64,000 nt of DNA from Desulfobacteraceae bacterium (GTDB lineage: Bacteria > Desulfobacterota > DSM-4660 > Desulfatiglandales > Desulfatiglandaceae): NCBI GenBank assembly GCA_030613055.1, contig JAUWMR010000003.1, positions 81,792-145,791 on the forward strand, in the 5' to 3' direction. The translations under genes were made by a program, and so were the position numbers. Below the pieces are notes generated by a model. The model saw only the letters and a list, made by a program, of their open reading frames with translations. It searched no databases and was not told the origin of the DNA. Each line of letters begins with the position of its first letter. The stretch's first letter is position 1. Below are positions 18,787-27,399 of this stretch, piece after piece.

Positions 18787-19656
18787 ATGAGCGATGGAAA
18801 GGTGTTCATTGTAGGCTCTGGACTAATGGGCAGTGGAATTGCCCAGGTCTGCGCCCAGGCAGGGATTGAGGTCTTTCTCTATGACATTAATCCCGATGCA
18901 TTGGATAAGGCCCTTAAAGGTATTGAGTGGTCGGTCAACAAGTTTGTTGAAAAGGACAAAGTAAAAGAAGATGGAAACACCATCATGGGCAGGATCAAGA
19001 CTGTCTCTGATTTTTCGGAGGCTGAAGCGGTAGATCTGATCATCGAGGCGGTCTTTGAAAGGCTGGATCTCAAGCAGGAGATCTTCAAAAAGGCAGATGA
19101 GGCGGCAGGCCCTGAAGCCCTCATTGCCAGCAACACTTCGGCCATCCCCATCACCGAACTGGCCGCTGTGACCAACCGTCCGGAACAGGTTCTCGGACTC
19201 CACTTTTTCAGCCCGGTTCCCATGATGGAGGCAGTGGAGGTGATAAAAGGCGTTGCCACCACTGATGAGACGGCCAGAAAGGGAAAAGATTTTGTCCTTC
19301 AAATCGGCAAGGAGCCGATTATGGTCAACCGGGACATTGCCGGCTTCGTCATTAACCGGATCAATTTCCCGTCTACCATTGAAGCCATGAATCTGGTGGA
19401 GCAAGGGGTTGCGACAGTGGAAGACATCGACAAGGGGTTGAGGCTGGCTTCTGGAAGGAGAATGGGAATCTTTGAGACCGGAGATATGGTGGGTCTGGAT
19501 GTGACCTATGGGGCCATGATGGCTATGTACCAGGAAACTGGCGATCCGCGCTTTTACCCACCTCTGCTTCTGCGGCGCAAGGTAAAGGCCGGTCATCTGG
19601 GACGCAAGACCGGTAAGGGGTGGTATGAATACGATGCGGATGGGAATAGAAAATAG
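18787..19656 (+). CDS. 3-hydroxyacyl-CoA (3-hydroxybutyryl-CoA) dehydrogenase
   Basis: NAD-dependent oxidation of L-3-hydroxyacyl-CoA. It is the stand-alone 289-residue form: Rossmann motif GSGLMGSGIAQVCAQAG at the N-terminus, catalytic His in LGLHFFSPVPMMEAVEV, and GFVINRI in the dimerisation part. The ATG has AAAGGAGG in front. It sits 38 bp behind the acyl-CoA dehydrogenase and 16 bp before the next one, in a co-directional beta-oxidation operon. Confidence 0.93.
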   Translation: MSDGKVFIVGSGLMGSGIAQVCAQAGIEVFLYDINPDALDKALKGIEWSVNKFVEKDKVKEDGNTIMGRIKTVSDFSEAEAVDLIIEAVFERLDLKQEIFKKADEAAGPEALIASNTSAIPITELAAVTNRPEQVLGLHFFSPVPMMEAVEVIKGVATTDETARKGKDFVLQIGKEPIMVNRDIAGFVINRINFPSTIEAMNLVEQGVATVEDIDKGLRLASGRRMGIFETGDMVGLDVTYGAMMAMYQETGDPRFYPPLLLRRKVKAGHLGRKTGKGWYEYDADGNRK

Positions 19657-19672
19657 CGTGGAGGAGTAAACT

Positions 19673-21460
19673 ATGGGACATTTCAAAGTAAATGAGAAAG
19701 ATATCTTTTTTATCCTGAAAGACCAGTTGAACTACGGCAGCCTTTGCAAGCTCGACCGCTACCGCGAACTTGACGAAGAGACGCTTGATATGCTTGTCAA
19801 TGAGGCCGTCAAGTTTGCAAAGGGAGAACTCGACCCCCTTCAGGAGATCGGTGAAAACTGGGGGGTGAAATTTGAAAACGGAGAAGTCCTCTGTCCCCCT
19901 GAGTACAGGCATGCCTTTAGGCTGTACAGTGAAAACGGGTGGACAGCAGCAACCCGGGACCCCGAATATGGTGGCCAGGGCTTTCCCCATATGATGAGGA
20001 CTGTCATAAATGATCTCATGTTTGGTGCGGCCCAGGCATTCAATATAGCACCAAGCCTCACACATGGGGCCGCCCACCTTATAGAAAGCTTTGCGACCGA
20101 AGAGTTAAAAGAACGATTTGTTCCAAAGATGTTTGGGGGTGAATGGGCCGGAACCATGGCCATTACCGAACCGAATGCCGGCTCTAACCTGGCCGCCATC
20201 AAAACTACGGCCTTTCTCGAAGAAGATCATTTTAAGATCAAAGGCACCAAGATCTTTATTTCATGGGGAGACCACGATCTGGCCGAAAACATTATTCACC
20301 TCCTTTTGGCCCGTATTGAAGGTGCGCCCGAGGGGGTGAAAGGCATTTCGCTCTTTATCGTGCCCAAAATCAGGGTGCTTCCTGATGGTTCTCTGGGGGA
20401 TGCCAATGATGTTATCTGCACCGGAGTAGAAAAAAAGCTCGGACTCCACGCTTCGCCAACTTGTGCGCTTAATTTTGGGGATAATGACGGCTGTATCGGT
20501 TACCTTTGTGGGGGGCAAAGCAAAGGTCTGGTCCATATGTTTCAGATGATGAATGGTGCACGGATAAACATCGGTGTGAGCGGCATGACCCTGGCAAGTA
20601 CAGCTTACCAGAATGCCCTTGCCTACACCAAAGAGCGCATTCAGGGTTCTGACGTGGCTGGCAGAAAGCCCGGGGATGTGCCAATCATCGACCATCCGGA
20701 TGTGCGCCGGATGCTGCTATGGATGAAGGCTGTGGTGGACGGCATGCGATCCATGATTTACACGGCCGCCTTCTGGTCGGATCTGGCCCTTGAACTGCCG
20801 GACGGCGAAGATAAGGAGCACTATGAGAACCTAGTCGATTTCATGACACCCATTGTTAAGGCCTACTGCTCGGACATGGGTTTCCGGGTGTGTGAGACGG
20901 CCATCCAGTGCCTCGGCGGTTACGGGTTTTGCAAGGATTATCCCCTGGAGCAATACCTGCGAGACGCAAAGATAATGTCTCTCTATGAAGGAACCAACGG
21001 CATCCAATCCATGGACCTGATGGGCCGCAAGATGACCATCAGGGACGGTGCGGCGTATGCCGCCTATAAAGCCGAAATCGAACGCTTCTGCAAAAAGAAC
21101 CAGGAACATCCGGAACTGGGTGACAGGGTGCGGGCTCTGGCCGGGGTGGTGAAGCGGCTGTGGGAAACTGCTGAAGAGATGAAAGGCCGGATGGAGACCG
21201 ATCCCCTCCAGTGGGCATCCTATACCTATCCGGGCCTTATGGCGTTCAGCGAGGTCACCATGGCCTGGCGCTTGCTGGACATGGCCCTGATCGCTTATGA
21301 ACCTGCGCAAAAGGAAGGCAAGAAATATGATTCTTACCGGGGCAAGATCTTCCAGGCCACCTATTTTGTGGACACCACCCTGCCCCATACCCTGGCCACC
21401 ATCGAAACCTGCCTGCGTCAAGGACGGGAAATCGTGGAAATTCCCGACATTGCGTTTTAG
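19673..21460 (+). CDS. Long acyl-CoA dehydrogenase (AcdC-type C-terminus)
   Basis: FAD acyl-CoA dehydrogenase of 595 residues with the extra C-terminal domain seen in DmdC/AcdC-like enzymes. MAITEPNAGSNLAAI and GTKIFISWGDHD mark the flavin domain, and SLYEGTNGIQSMDLMGRK holds the catalytic Glu. The substrate is not readable from sequence; such enzymes include 3-methylmercaptopropionyl-CoA dehydrogenase and aromatic- or long-acyl-CoA variants. ATG with GGAGGAG before it. Confidence 0.9.
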   Translation: MGHFKVNEKDIFFILKDQLNYGSLCKLDRYRELDEETLDMLVNEAVKFAKGELDPLQEIGENWGVKFENGEVLCPPEYRHAFRLYSENGWTAATRDPEYGGQGFPHMMRTVINDLMFGAAQAFNIAPSLTHGAAHLIESFATEELKERFVPKMFGGEWAGTMAITEPNAGSNLAAIKTTAFLEEDHFKIKGTKIFISWGDHDLAENIIHLLLARIEGAPEGVKGISLFIVPKIRVLPDGSLGDANDVICTGVEKKLGLHASPTCALNFGDNDGCIGYLCGGQSKGLVHMFQMMNGARINIGVSGMTLASTAYQNALAYTKERIQGSDVAGRKPGDVPIIDHPDVRRMLLWMKAVVDGMRSMIYTAAFWSDLALELPDGEDKEHYENLVDFMTPIVKAYCSDMGFRVCETAIQCLGGYGFCKDYPLEQYLRDAKIMSLYEGTNGIQSMDLMGRKMTIRDGAAYAAYKAEIERFCKKNQEHPELGDRVRALAGVVKRLWETAEEMKGRMETDPLQWASYTYPGLMAFSEVTMAWRLLDMALIAYEPAQKEGKKYDSYRGKIFQATYFVDTTLPHTLATIETCLRQGREIVEIPDIAF

Positions 21461-21488
21461 GTGGAAAAAGGAGATACGGGAGGATCAC

Positions 21489-22572
21489 ATGAAAGAAGTC
21501 GTTGTTATCAGTGCCGTCAGAACGCCTGTTGGCCGGTACATGGGCGCTCTTAGAACAGTTGAAGCCTATGACCTTGCAGCCCTGGTGCTCAACGAAGCAA
21601 TAAAAAGAGCGAATGTTGAGCCGTATCAAGTGGATGAGGTGATACTGGGCCAGTCCTATCAGAACGGCGAATATGTCAATATCGCCCGGATGGCGCTGCT
21701 CAAGGCCGGATGGCCTGAAGGGATACCTGGCGTCACACTGGACCGGCGTTGCTGCACCGGGCTGGACGTGGTGCGCTTTGCAGCCGCCCTTATCCGGTCA
21801 AATCAGGCGGAGATCGTTGTGGCGGGGGGAGTAGAGAGCATGAGCAATGCCGAGTTTTATCTTCCCGGAAACATAAAATGGGGTGTGGGCGGAAGCAAAG
21901 GTATGCCCCGCGGTCACGGGGATCTGTCCATTTGGGGGCTTCGATTTTATGATCGCATTCAGCGGGCCCGGGTCATGACACAGCCGGAAGATCGATACGG
22001 GGTACTCCCTTCCATGATGTCATGGGCCGAGACTGCTGCAAAAGAGGAAAATATCACGCGGGAGGCATGTGACCAGTGGTCCCTTGAAAGCCACCAAAAA
22101 GCCTGTAAGGCCATGGAAGCGGCAAATTCAAGGAGGAGATCCTCCCCATGTCGGTTCCCCAGCCCAAGGGTGCCCCGGCGATCGTGGATCAAGACGAAAA
22201 TCCCCGGGCCGACACCACACTGGAGAGGCTCAGCCGCCTCAAACCGGTATTAGGCGGAGTATGCACTGCAGGCAATTCCTCCACGGAAAATGATGGGGCA
22301 GCCGCAGTGGTCGTTACATCAGCAGAAAAAGCGGCCGAATTGGGCGTCACACCCTTTGCCACTCTAAAGTCTTGCGCTGTGGCAGGGGATGATCCCAGGC
22401 ATACATACAGAACGGTTCAGGGATCTCTCTTGGTCACCCCATAGCGTGTACAGGAACACGGGTGTTGGTCACCCTGCTTCATGAAATACGAAGGCGAAAT
22501 GCACGTTACGGGCTGGAATGCATCTGCGGGGGCGGGGGACTCGGAATCGCTGCGATCTTCGAAAGGCGATAG
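21489..22572 (+). pseudogene. Thiolase pseudogene (frameshift plus internal deletion)
   Basis: Starts as a normal thiolase (KEVVVISAVRTPVGRY, with Cys in DRRCCTGLDV). A missing G near 22122 shifts the frame from KACKAMEA to FKEEILPMSVPQPKG. A second break near 22410 joins DDPRHTYRTV straight to NGSGISLGHPIACTG, losing about 50 codons that hold the NEAFAAQ region. The end of the gene (CICGGGGLGIAAIFERR) and a good RBS for the next gene remain. The copy cannot yield active enzyme. An intact thiolase follows 18 bp later. Confidence 0.88.
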
Positions 22573-22589
22573 AAAAGGAGAATGGGCAT

Positions 22590-23783
22590 ATGGAAAAAAT
22601 TTTGAACGACGTGGTGGTGATCGATGCGGTCCGTACCGCCTTCGGCCGCGCCGGTGAAAAGGGAATCTTCTGGAAAACAAGGGCAGACGACCTCTGTGTT
22701 CCGCTGCTCAAGGCCCTGATTGAACGGAATCATCCGATGCAACCGAATATGGTCGAAGACGTGATCTGGGGCGCGACCAACCAGATGAAAGAACAGGGAG
22801 GAACCATCGGCAGGAGTATTTCCATGCTTGCAGATTGGGGCTGGGACATACCGGGCTGCTCCATCGACAGGCTGTGCGCAAGCGGGCTGACAGCTACCGG
22901 ATTTGGTGTCTCCTACATTGCCACTGGCATGGCCGACTGTCTGGTTACCGGTGGCGTCGAGCACATGGGGCATCTGCCCATGGGCTATATGCGTGATCCG
23001 CACCCAAGGGCAGAAGAGGTCATGGGAGATGCTTCCGCTTTTAACATGGGAATGACCGCGGAAAACATCCACGACCGATTTCCCGAATTCACCAGGGAAA
23101 TGGCGGACGCTTACGCTGTGCTCTGCCAGAAAAAGGCAGACAGGGCCATCAAGGCCGGAAAAATGAAAGAGATGATCATTCCCATTGAGATCGAGCTTGT
23201 GGACGGGATAAGCATCATTGCCGATAAAGATCAGCCGCCCAGACCCGATACCAGTATAGAAGGATTGGCTGAGCTGAAAACCCCCTTCAGAGAGGAAAAC
23301 GGACGGGTGACGGCAGGAAATGCCTCGGGGCTAAATGACGGGGCCGCTGCAGTCCTGCTTATGGATGCTGAGAAGGCCTCGGAGCTGGGTCTCCGTCCCA
23401 AAATGCGTTGGGTGGCCTCTGCTGTGGTTGCCGTAGATCCCAGAGTCATGGGCATTGCACCCGTCCCTGCCACGGAAAAGGTCCTGAAAAAGGCCGGATT
23501 GACCATGGAAGATATGGACATCATTGAACTCAATGAGGCCTTTGCGGTTCAGGCCCTTTATTGCCTGGATCGTCTTGGATTAAAGTGGGATGATCCCAGG
23601 GTAAACATATGGGGCGGCTCCATTGCTTACGGACACCCGCTTGCATCCTCCGGCCCCCGCCTTGTGGCTTTTTTGATGAACATTTTCAAGGAAAATCCTG
23701 GCGCCAGGTACGGGTTAACCACCATGTGCGTGGGAAGGGGGCAGGGATATTCCGTGATCTGGGAAAACCTTTTGGGAGAATAA
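22590..23783 (+). CDS. Acetyl-CoA acetyltransferase / 3-ketoacyl-CoA thiolase
   Basis: Intact thiolase of 397 residues. The nucleophile is Cys96 in DRLCASGLTATG, with His in GGSIAYGHPLASSGPR and a second Cys in TTMCVGRGQG. NEAFAVQALY is present, unlike in the broken copy upstream. I start at the ATG at 22590, with AAAAGGAG before it; the longer in-frame extension overlaps the pseudogene. It probably supplies the thiolase step of this operon in place of the decayed copy. Confidence 0.92.
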   Translation: MEKILNDVVVIDAVRTAFGRAGEKGIFWKTRADDLCVPLLKALIERNHPMQPNMVEDVIWGATNQMKEQGGTIGRSISMLADWGWDIPGCSIDRLCASGLTATGFGVSYIATGMADCLVTGGVEHMGHLPMGYMRDPHPRAEEVMGDASAFNMGMTAENIHDRFPEFTREMADAYAVLCQKKADRAIKAGKMKEMIIPIEIELVDGISIIADKDQPPRPDTSIEGLAELKTPFREENGRVTAGNASGLNDGAAAVLLMDAEKASELGLRPKMRWVASAVVAVDPRVMGIAPVPATEKVLKKAGLTMEDMDIIELNEAFAVQALYCLDRLGLKWDDPRVNIWGGSIAYGHPLASSGPRLVAFLMNIFKENPGARYGLTTMCVGRGQGYSVIWENLLGE

Positions 23784-23849
23784 CTACTTTAAAACCATTT
23801 GCTTAAAGTTTAAGGGACGTGGAAAATAACATTAAAAAGGAATAAAGTA

Positions 23850-24620
23850 ATGAAATTCGAAAATATCATTTTAGAGAAAAAGGATCACCTCAGCATTATC
23901 ACCTTCGACCATCCTCCGGCCAACGCCTGGAATCTTGCCACCCTGGAGGAATTTGAAAAAGTTATTGATGCGTTGGAAAATGATCGTGATACAAGGGTGG
24001 TCATCCTGACCGGTGCCGGAGAGAAGTGTTTTTCCGCAGGGCTCGATGTCAGTGATACCGCAAATATTCCTAAAATAAGCCCCAAGGCCCGGGCCCTATG
24101 GAGACGGATCGATCGTTTCCCTAAGCCAGTCATCGCCGCTATCAACGGCTATGCCCTGGGAGGGGGGCTGGAGCTGGCCATGTGCTGCCATTTTCGAATA
24201 ATGGTGGACGACTCGAAAATCACGGTCGGTCTTACCGAGCTTAACCTCGGGATTTTCCCGGGCTGGGGAGGAACACAACGATTGCCGCTTCTGGTGGGCA
24301 AGGCCAGGGCCCTGGGCATGATCCTTTTCAGCAAGAAAATCAACGCCGCCGCGGCCCTGGAGATCGGCTTGATTAACCAGGTGTCTGCTCCGGGGAAACT
24401 GATGGATGATGCCCTTGAATTTGCGCAAAAGCTGGTCGAAAGACCCCCCATCGCGGTCAGTTGCGTGCTAAACGCGATGGCCGCTGGAAACTATGAGGGC
24501 CTGGACAAAGGGCTCAATGTGGAGGCGGAGGGCAGCACCCGAGTGCGTGAGACAAAAGATCGTGTCGAGGGTTTTACCGCATTCCTTGAGAAGCGTAAGC
24601 CTGTGTTTACAGGAAAATAG
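23850..24620 (+). CDS. Enoyl-CoA hydratase/isomerase
   Basis: Crotonase-fold hydratase, 256 residues. The oxyanion-hole segment GEKCFSAGLDVS and the two catalytic acids, in GGGLELAMCC and in TELNLGIFPGWGGTQ, are present. Last intact gene of the second beta-oxidation operon, 66 bp behind the thiolase, with AAAAAGGAA before its ATG. Confidence 0.92.
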   Translation: MKFENIILEKKDHLSIITFDHPPANAWNLATLEEFEKVIDALENDRDTRVVILTGAGEKCFSAGLDVSDTANIPKISPKARALWRRIDRFPKPVIAAINGYALGGGLELAMCCHFRIMVDDSKITVGLTELNLGIFPGWGGTQRLPLLVGKARALGMILFSKKINAAAALEIGLINQVSAPGKLMDDALEFAQKLVERPPIAVSCVLNAMAAGNYEGLDKGLNVEAEGSTRVRETKDRVEGFTAFLEKRKPVFTGK

Positions 24621-24639
24621 AGTGATACCGAAAACCGGG

Positions 24640-24807
24640 ATGATGCGTATTGTGCCTACTGCAAAGAACCGAATCTATTACGGCTGGTACATTGTGGCCA
24701 TCGCGTTCTTCGCACACTTCATGGCCGTAGGCAGTGGATTTTACGTCTTCAACGCCTTCATGCAGCCGCTCTGCGAGGTGCGGAACTGGACCCGAACCGA
24801 TATAAAT
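24640..24807 (+). pseudogene. N-terminal fragment of an MFS (OFA-type) transporter
   Basis: The frame gives IYYGWYIVAIAFFAHFMAVG and FYVFNAFMQPLCE, then NWTRTDIN, the first membrane segment and loop of an OFA/oxalate-formate-type MFS carrier. It then changes abruptly to an unrelated acyl-CoA ligase sequence, so only about 55 codons survive. Confidence 0.75.
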
Positions 24808-25196
24808 CGCTGGCCTGCAATAGAACTCTCTGGAACTGAGAGGGCTTACGGTGAAGCTGTCAAGGCCGTTTGTGCTGATCCCGGAGTGGATGCGCTGTTT
24901 CTGCACATTTTTGTCGGAGGGTTGGCAAGGCATCTTGAAATTTCTTCTATCGTTAAGGTTGTCCGGGATGCCGGGAAGCCACTGTTTTGTTGGCTTCTGG
25001 GAAAGCGCAAGGAAGCCAGAGAATTTCACAAGCAGGTCCAGGATATGGGCATTCCGGTTTACCGTGAACTGTACCGGGCCGTTGAATGCATGGTGGCCGT
25101 CCTTTCCCGCAAATCAGTGAGACAGACATCAACCCGCTCATCGTCGAAAACGGCATGCCTGTTACCGTGGATGCAACAATGATTCTGGAGGGGTAA
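24808..25196 (+). pseudogene. Relic of an ADP-forming acyl-CoA synthetase
   Basis: Fused in frame to the MFS fragment. It reads YGEAVKAVCADPGVDALFL and VVRDAGKPLFCWLLGKRKEA then VYRELYRAVECMVAVLSRK, part of the ligase-CoA domain of NDP-forming acyl-CoA synthetases. After a deletion and frame change near 25112 it ends as ISETDINPLIVENGMPVTVD to a TAA at 25194, the known C-terminus of the ATP-grasp half. The middle is lost, so it is not functional. Confidence 0.75.
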
Positions 25197-25255
25197 TGTG
25201 AATCGCCATAACATCAAACATACGAACGGAAATCAAATCCGAAAGTGAAGGCCCT

Positions 25256-26797
25256 TTACAGGGCGGCCCGACGCCCATACGGTATACCTAATCTCTCCAT
25301 TCGATTTCTAAGGGTGCTTGGGTTTATCCCAAGCAGTTCAGCAGCCCCTCCCGGACCCCGGACTTTTCCTTTTGCCATCTTCAATACCCGCCGGATGTGC
25401 CTCGATACAACCTCGTCAAGTTTAAGCGGTTCATCCTCCGCAACAGGTAAGCCCGAGGTTTCATCTTCTTGTTGGGGCAATATCAACTGGTCTAATTTCA
25501 TGGAACCGGTCTTGTTCAGAATCATGGCACGTTCAAGGATGTTTTCAAGCTCTCGCACGTTGCCCGGCCAATTGTAGGCCATTAGATGGTCAATGGCGCC
25601 AGTGTATAGCTTCGGGGGCGTGTGTAGGTTAAGTTCCCTGGATTTTCGCTCAATCAGGTGATTAACCAATGCAGGGATGTCCCTTTTTCTCTTCCTCAAA
25701 GGCGGAATCATGATGGGAAAGACGTTGAGTCGAAACCACAAATCTTCCCGGAACTGATTCGACTCGACCATGCTTTTCAGGTTCCGATGAGTAGCAGCGA
25801 TAACCCTTATATCAACAGAAATAGGCCCTGATCCTCCTACCCGCTCGATCTCTTTGTGCTGAAGGACTCTGAGCATTCTGAGCTGTGCCTGCGGCGACAG
25901 TTCCCCGATCTCGTCAAGAAAAATGGTTCCCTTATCAGCGCGCTCAAAGCGACCGCGTTTTTGAGCCACGGCTCCGGTAAAAGCCCCCTTCTCGTGTCCA
26001 AAGAGCTCGCTGTCCATCAGGTTCTCCGGAATAGAACCGCAATTGACCTTGATTAACGGTCCATCCCTTCGGGGAGATAAATGATGAATGTCGTTTGCGA
26101 TAAGCTCTTTGCCTACTCCGGTCTCTCCCAGGAGCAACACCGGCGTATTGAGCTGGGCCACCTTTGCGACCATCTCCATTACACCTTTCAAGCCCAGATC
26201 CTTGCCGATGATTTCGTCGCCGGACTGACGCAGGAGCTCTTGATAAAGATAGCGGTTGTCGTCGGTCACCAGGTCCTTCAATTTGGTAACTTCCTGATGC
26301 CTGAGGGCGTTGGAAATGGCGATGGCAAAGGGCTCATTCAACAGTGAAAATAAACGGGCGTGCTCCTCCGAATATCTGTCCTTTCCCTTGGCTCCTAAGG
26401 TAATACCTCCGATTCTCTTGCCTTCGATCACCATGCGCATGACCAAAAATGACCATTCCGGTCTCCCAAAGGATTTGATCACATCCTGCATAACCGTGTC
26501 CTGTTCAGGCCGATTGATGATTTTCACTAAATCCAAGAGGGCCTCCCCTTCAAGGCTGGACCTTGCTTTCTGAGATAGGGGAATTAGCAGATCCATCTTT
26601 CTGCCCTCGGAAGCCGTTGCCCGGGCGATGGTTCGCAAGGCACCAAGACCAGGGTCATAGAGGTTCAGGAACATGGAATCCACGGGCAGAAAACGCTCAA
26701 GATATTGGAGACACCGAAACATCGCCAGCTCGATATACAGGCTGCCGCATATCCGAATGGTTACCTGCCGGAAGAAATCGTTTTCGTCTATGATCAT
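25256..26797 (-). CDS. Sigma-54-dependent transcriptional activator (GAF-AAA+-Fis)
   Basis: Enhancer-binding protein of 513 residues. The N-terminal 190 residues look like a GAF-type sensor. The AAA+ domain has Walker [17 protein letters not shown], the sigma-54 contact loop GAFTGA and Walker [12 protein letters not shown] Fis-type helix-turn-helix closes the protein ([21 protein letters not shown]). The start at 26797 has AAGGAG in front. It is divergent from a GG-N10-GC promoter and a 12-bp palindrome, so it likely controls the downstream alkylsulfatase-type cluster. The same site before the 17.6-kb operon extends that control. The effector is unknown. Confidence 0.92.
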   Translation of the reverse strand: MIIDENDFFRQVTIRICGSLYIELAMFRCLQYLERFLPVDSMFLNLYDPGLGALRTIARATASEGRKMDLLIPLSQKARSSLEGEALLDLVKIINRPEQDTVMQDVIKSFGRPEWSFLVMRMVIEGKRIGGITLGAKGKDRYSEEHARLFSLLNEPFAIAISNALRHQEVTKLKDLVTDDNRYLYQELLRQSGDEIIGKDLGLKGVMEMVAKVAQLNTPVLLLGETGVGKELIANDIHHLSPRRDGPLIKVNCGSIPENLMDSELFGHEKGAFTGAVAQKRGRFERADKGTIFLDEIGELSPQAQLRMLRVLQHKEIERVGGSGPISVDIRVIAATHRNLKSMVESNQFREDLWFRLNVFPIMIPPLRKRKRDIPALVNHLIERKSRELNLHTPPKLYTGAIDHLMAYNWPGNVRELENILERAMILNKTGSMKLDQLILPQQEDETSGLPVAEDEPLKLDEVVSRHIRRVLKMAKGKVRGPGGAAELLGINPSTLRNRMERLGIPYGRRAAL

Positions 26798-26847
26798 AAT
26801 GTTCTCCTTCTGAGTGGTGGCAAAGCCGCCAGATGGTTCAATCAAAG

Positions 26848-26889
26848 TGCCATATCTGGAACATTAACACACATGTGCCAAATATGGCA
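26848..26889. promoter_or_regulatory. Palindromic upstream activator site, copy 2
   Basis: TGCCATATCTGG (26848-26859) and CCAAATATGGCA (26878-26889) pair in 11 of 12 positions. The distance to the promoter is identical to copy 1. It also lies 51 bp before the activator's own start codon, so autoregulation is possible. Confidence 0.72.
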
Positions 26890-26960
26890 AATTCTTTTGC
26901 CATTATTGACCCTTTGAACAGAGCTATTTGCTAACAGCTTGATTTTATTATAATAATATT

Positions 26961-26977
26961 TTGGCATGGTTTATGCC
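26961..26977 (+). promoter_or_regulatory. Sigma-54 promoter of the alkylsulfatase-type cluster
   Basis: TTGGCATGGTTTATGCC, with GG at 26963-26964, ten bases, and GC at 26975-26976. It faces the + strand genes beginning at 27400. Confidence 0.8.
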
Positions 26978-27191
26978 TATTATGATAGTGGTAGACAAAG
27001 AGAAAGAGTAACCGTTCACAGGTTCAGGGTTCAACGTTCAGGGTTAAGGACAAAGAAGGGATTGAAGACCCGAAGTCCTCGTTAAAAATGCTCATTTTCC
27101 CAAGTAATTGCCAATTTGGCTCCAAATTTTGGATTAGGCCTGTCGAAGATGACGCTTTTTGGGCTTGGTCGCATGGAGGAAAAGACAGATA

Positions 27192-27361
27192 TCTGGACGT
27201 GCACCCCTGGAAGTGTCGCAGAAACTCCCACGGGTGACGAATTATATGATCGAAAAAAAGATCCTTTTCAATTAGACAATCTGTTGGATCAAAGACCTGA
27301 TATGGGTAAGGAGCTTTTCCAGCAGTTAAGAGACCATATGTTGGTATTGAGAACTTCCTGA
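27192..27361 (+). pseudogene. C-terminal relic of an arylsulfatase-type sulfatase (copy 1)
   Basis: The frame reads DELYDRKKDPFQLDNLLDQR and ends GKELFQQLRDHMLVLRTS. This is the standard tail of formylglycine-dependent sulfatases (LYDxxxDPxELxNL). Catalytic parts are absent. A gapless homologous relic stands at 40046-40212, after another hydrolase gene. The stretch before it (26983-27191) has only GTTCAGGGTT-type short repeats and no gene. Confidence 0.75.
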
Positions 27362-27399
27362 GTCAAGAGATGTCTACGATCTAAAATGGGGGGTGAGAG

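Larger units (their letters stand above)
26698..26982. repeat. 285-bp control module, copy 2
   Basis: Direct repeat of 17251-17535 without length change. Here it overlaps the true first 33 codons of the activator, the divergent promoter region and the sigma-54 promoter. Recombination between the copies could delete or amplify 9.4 kb. Confidence 0.93.

Noticed and set aside
18823..19686. 287-codon minus-strand frame
   Set aside because: Exactly opposite the 3-hydroxyacyl-CoA dehydrogenase gene; no family resemblance.
22518..22589. 24-residue N-terminal extension of the second thiolase
   Set aside because: It overlaps the tail of the broken thiolase in another frame, while the ATG at 22590 has a good ribosome site and the usual thiolase N-terminus.
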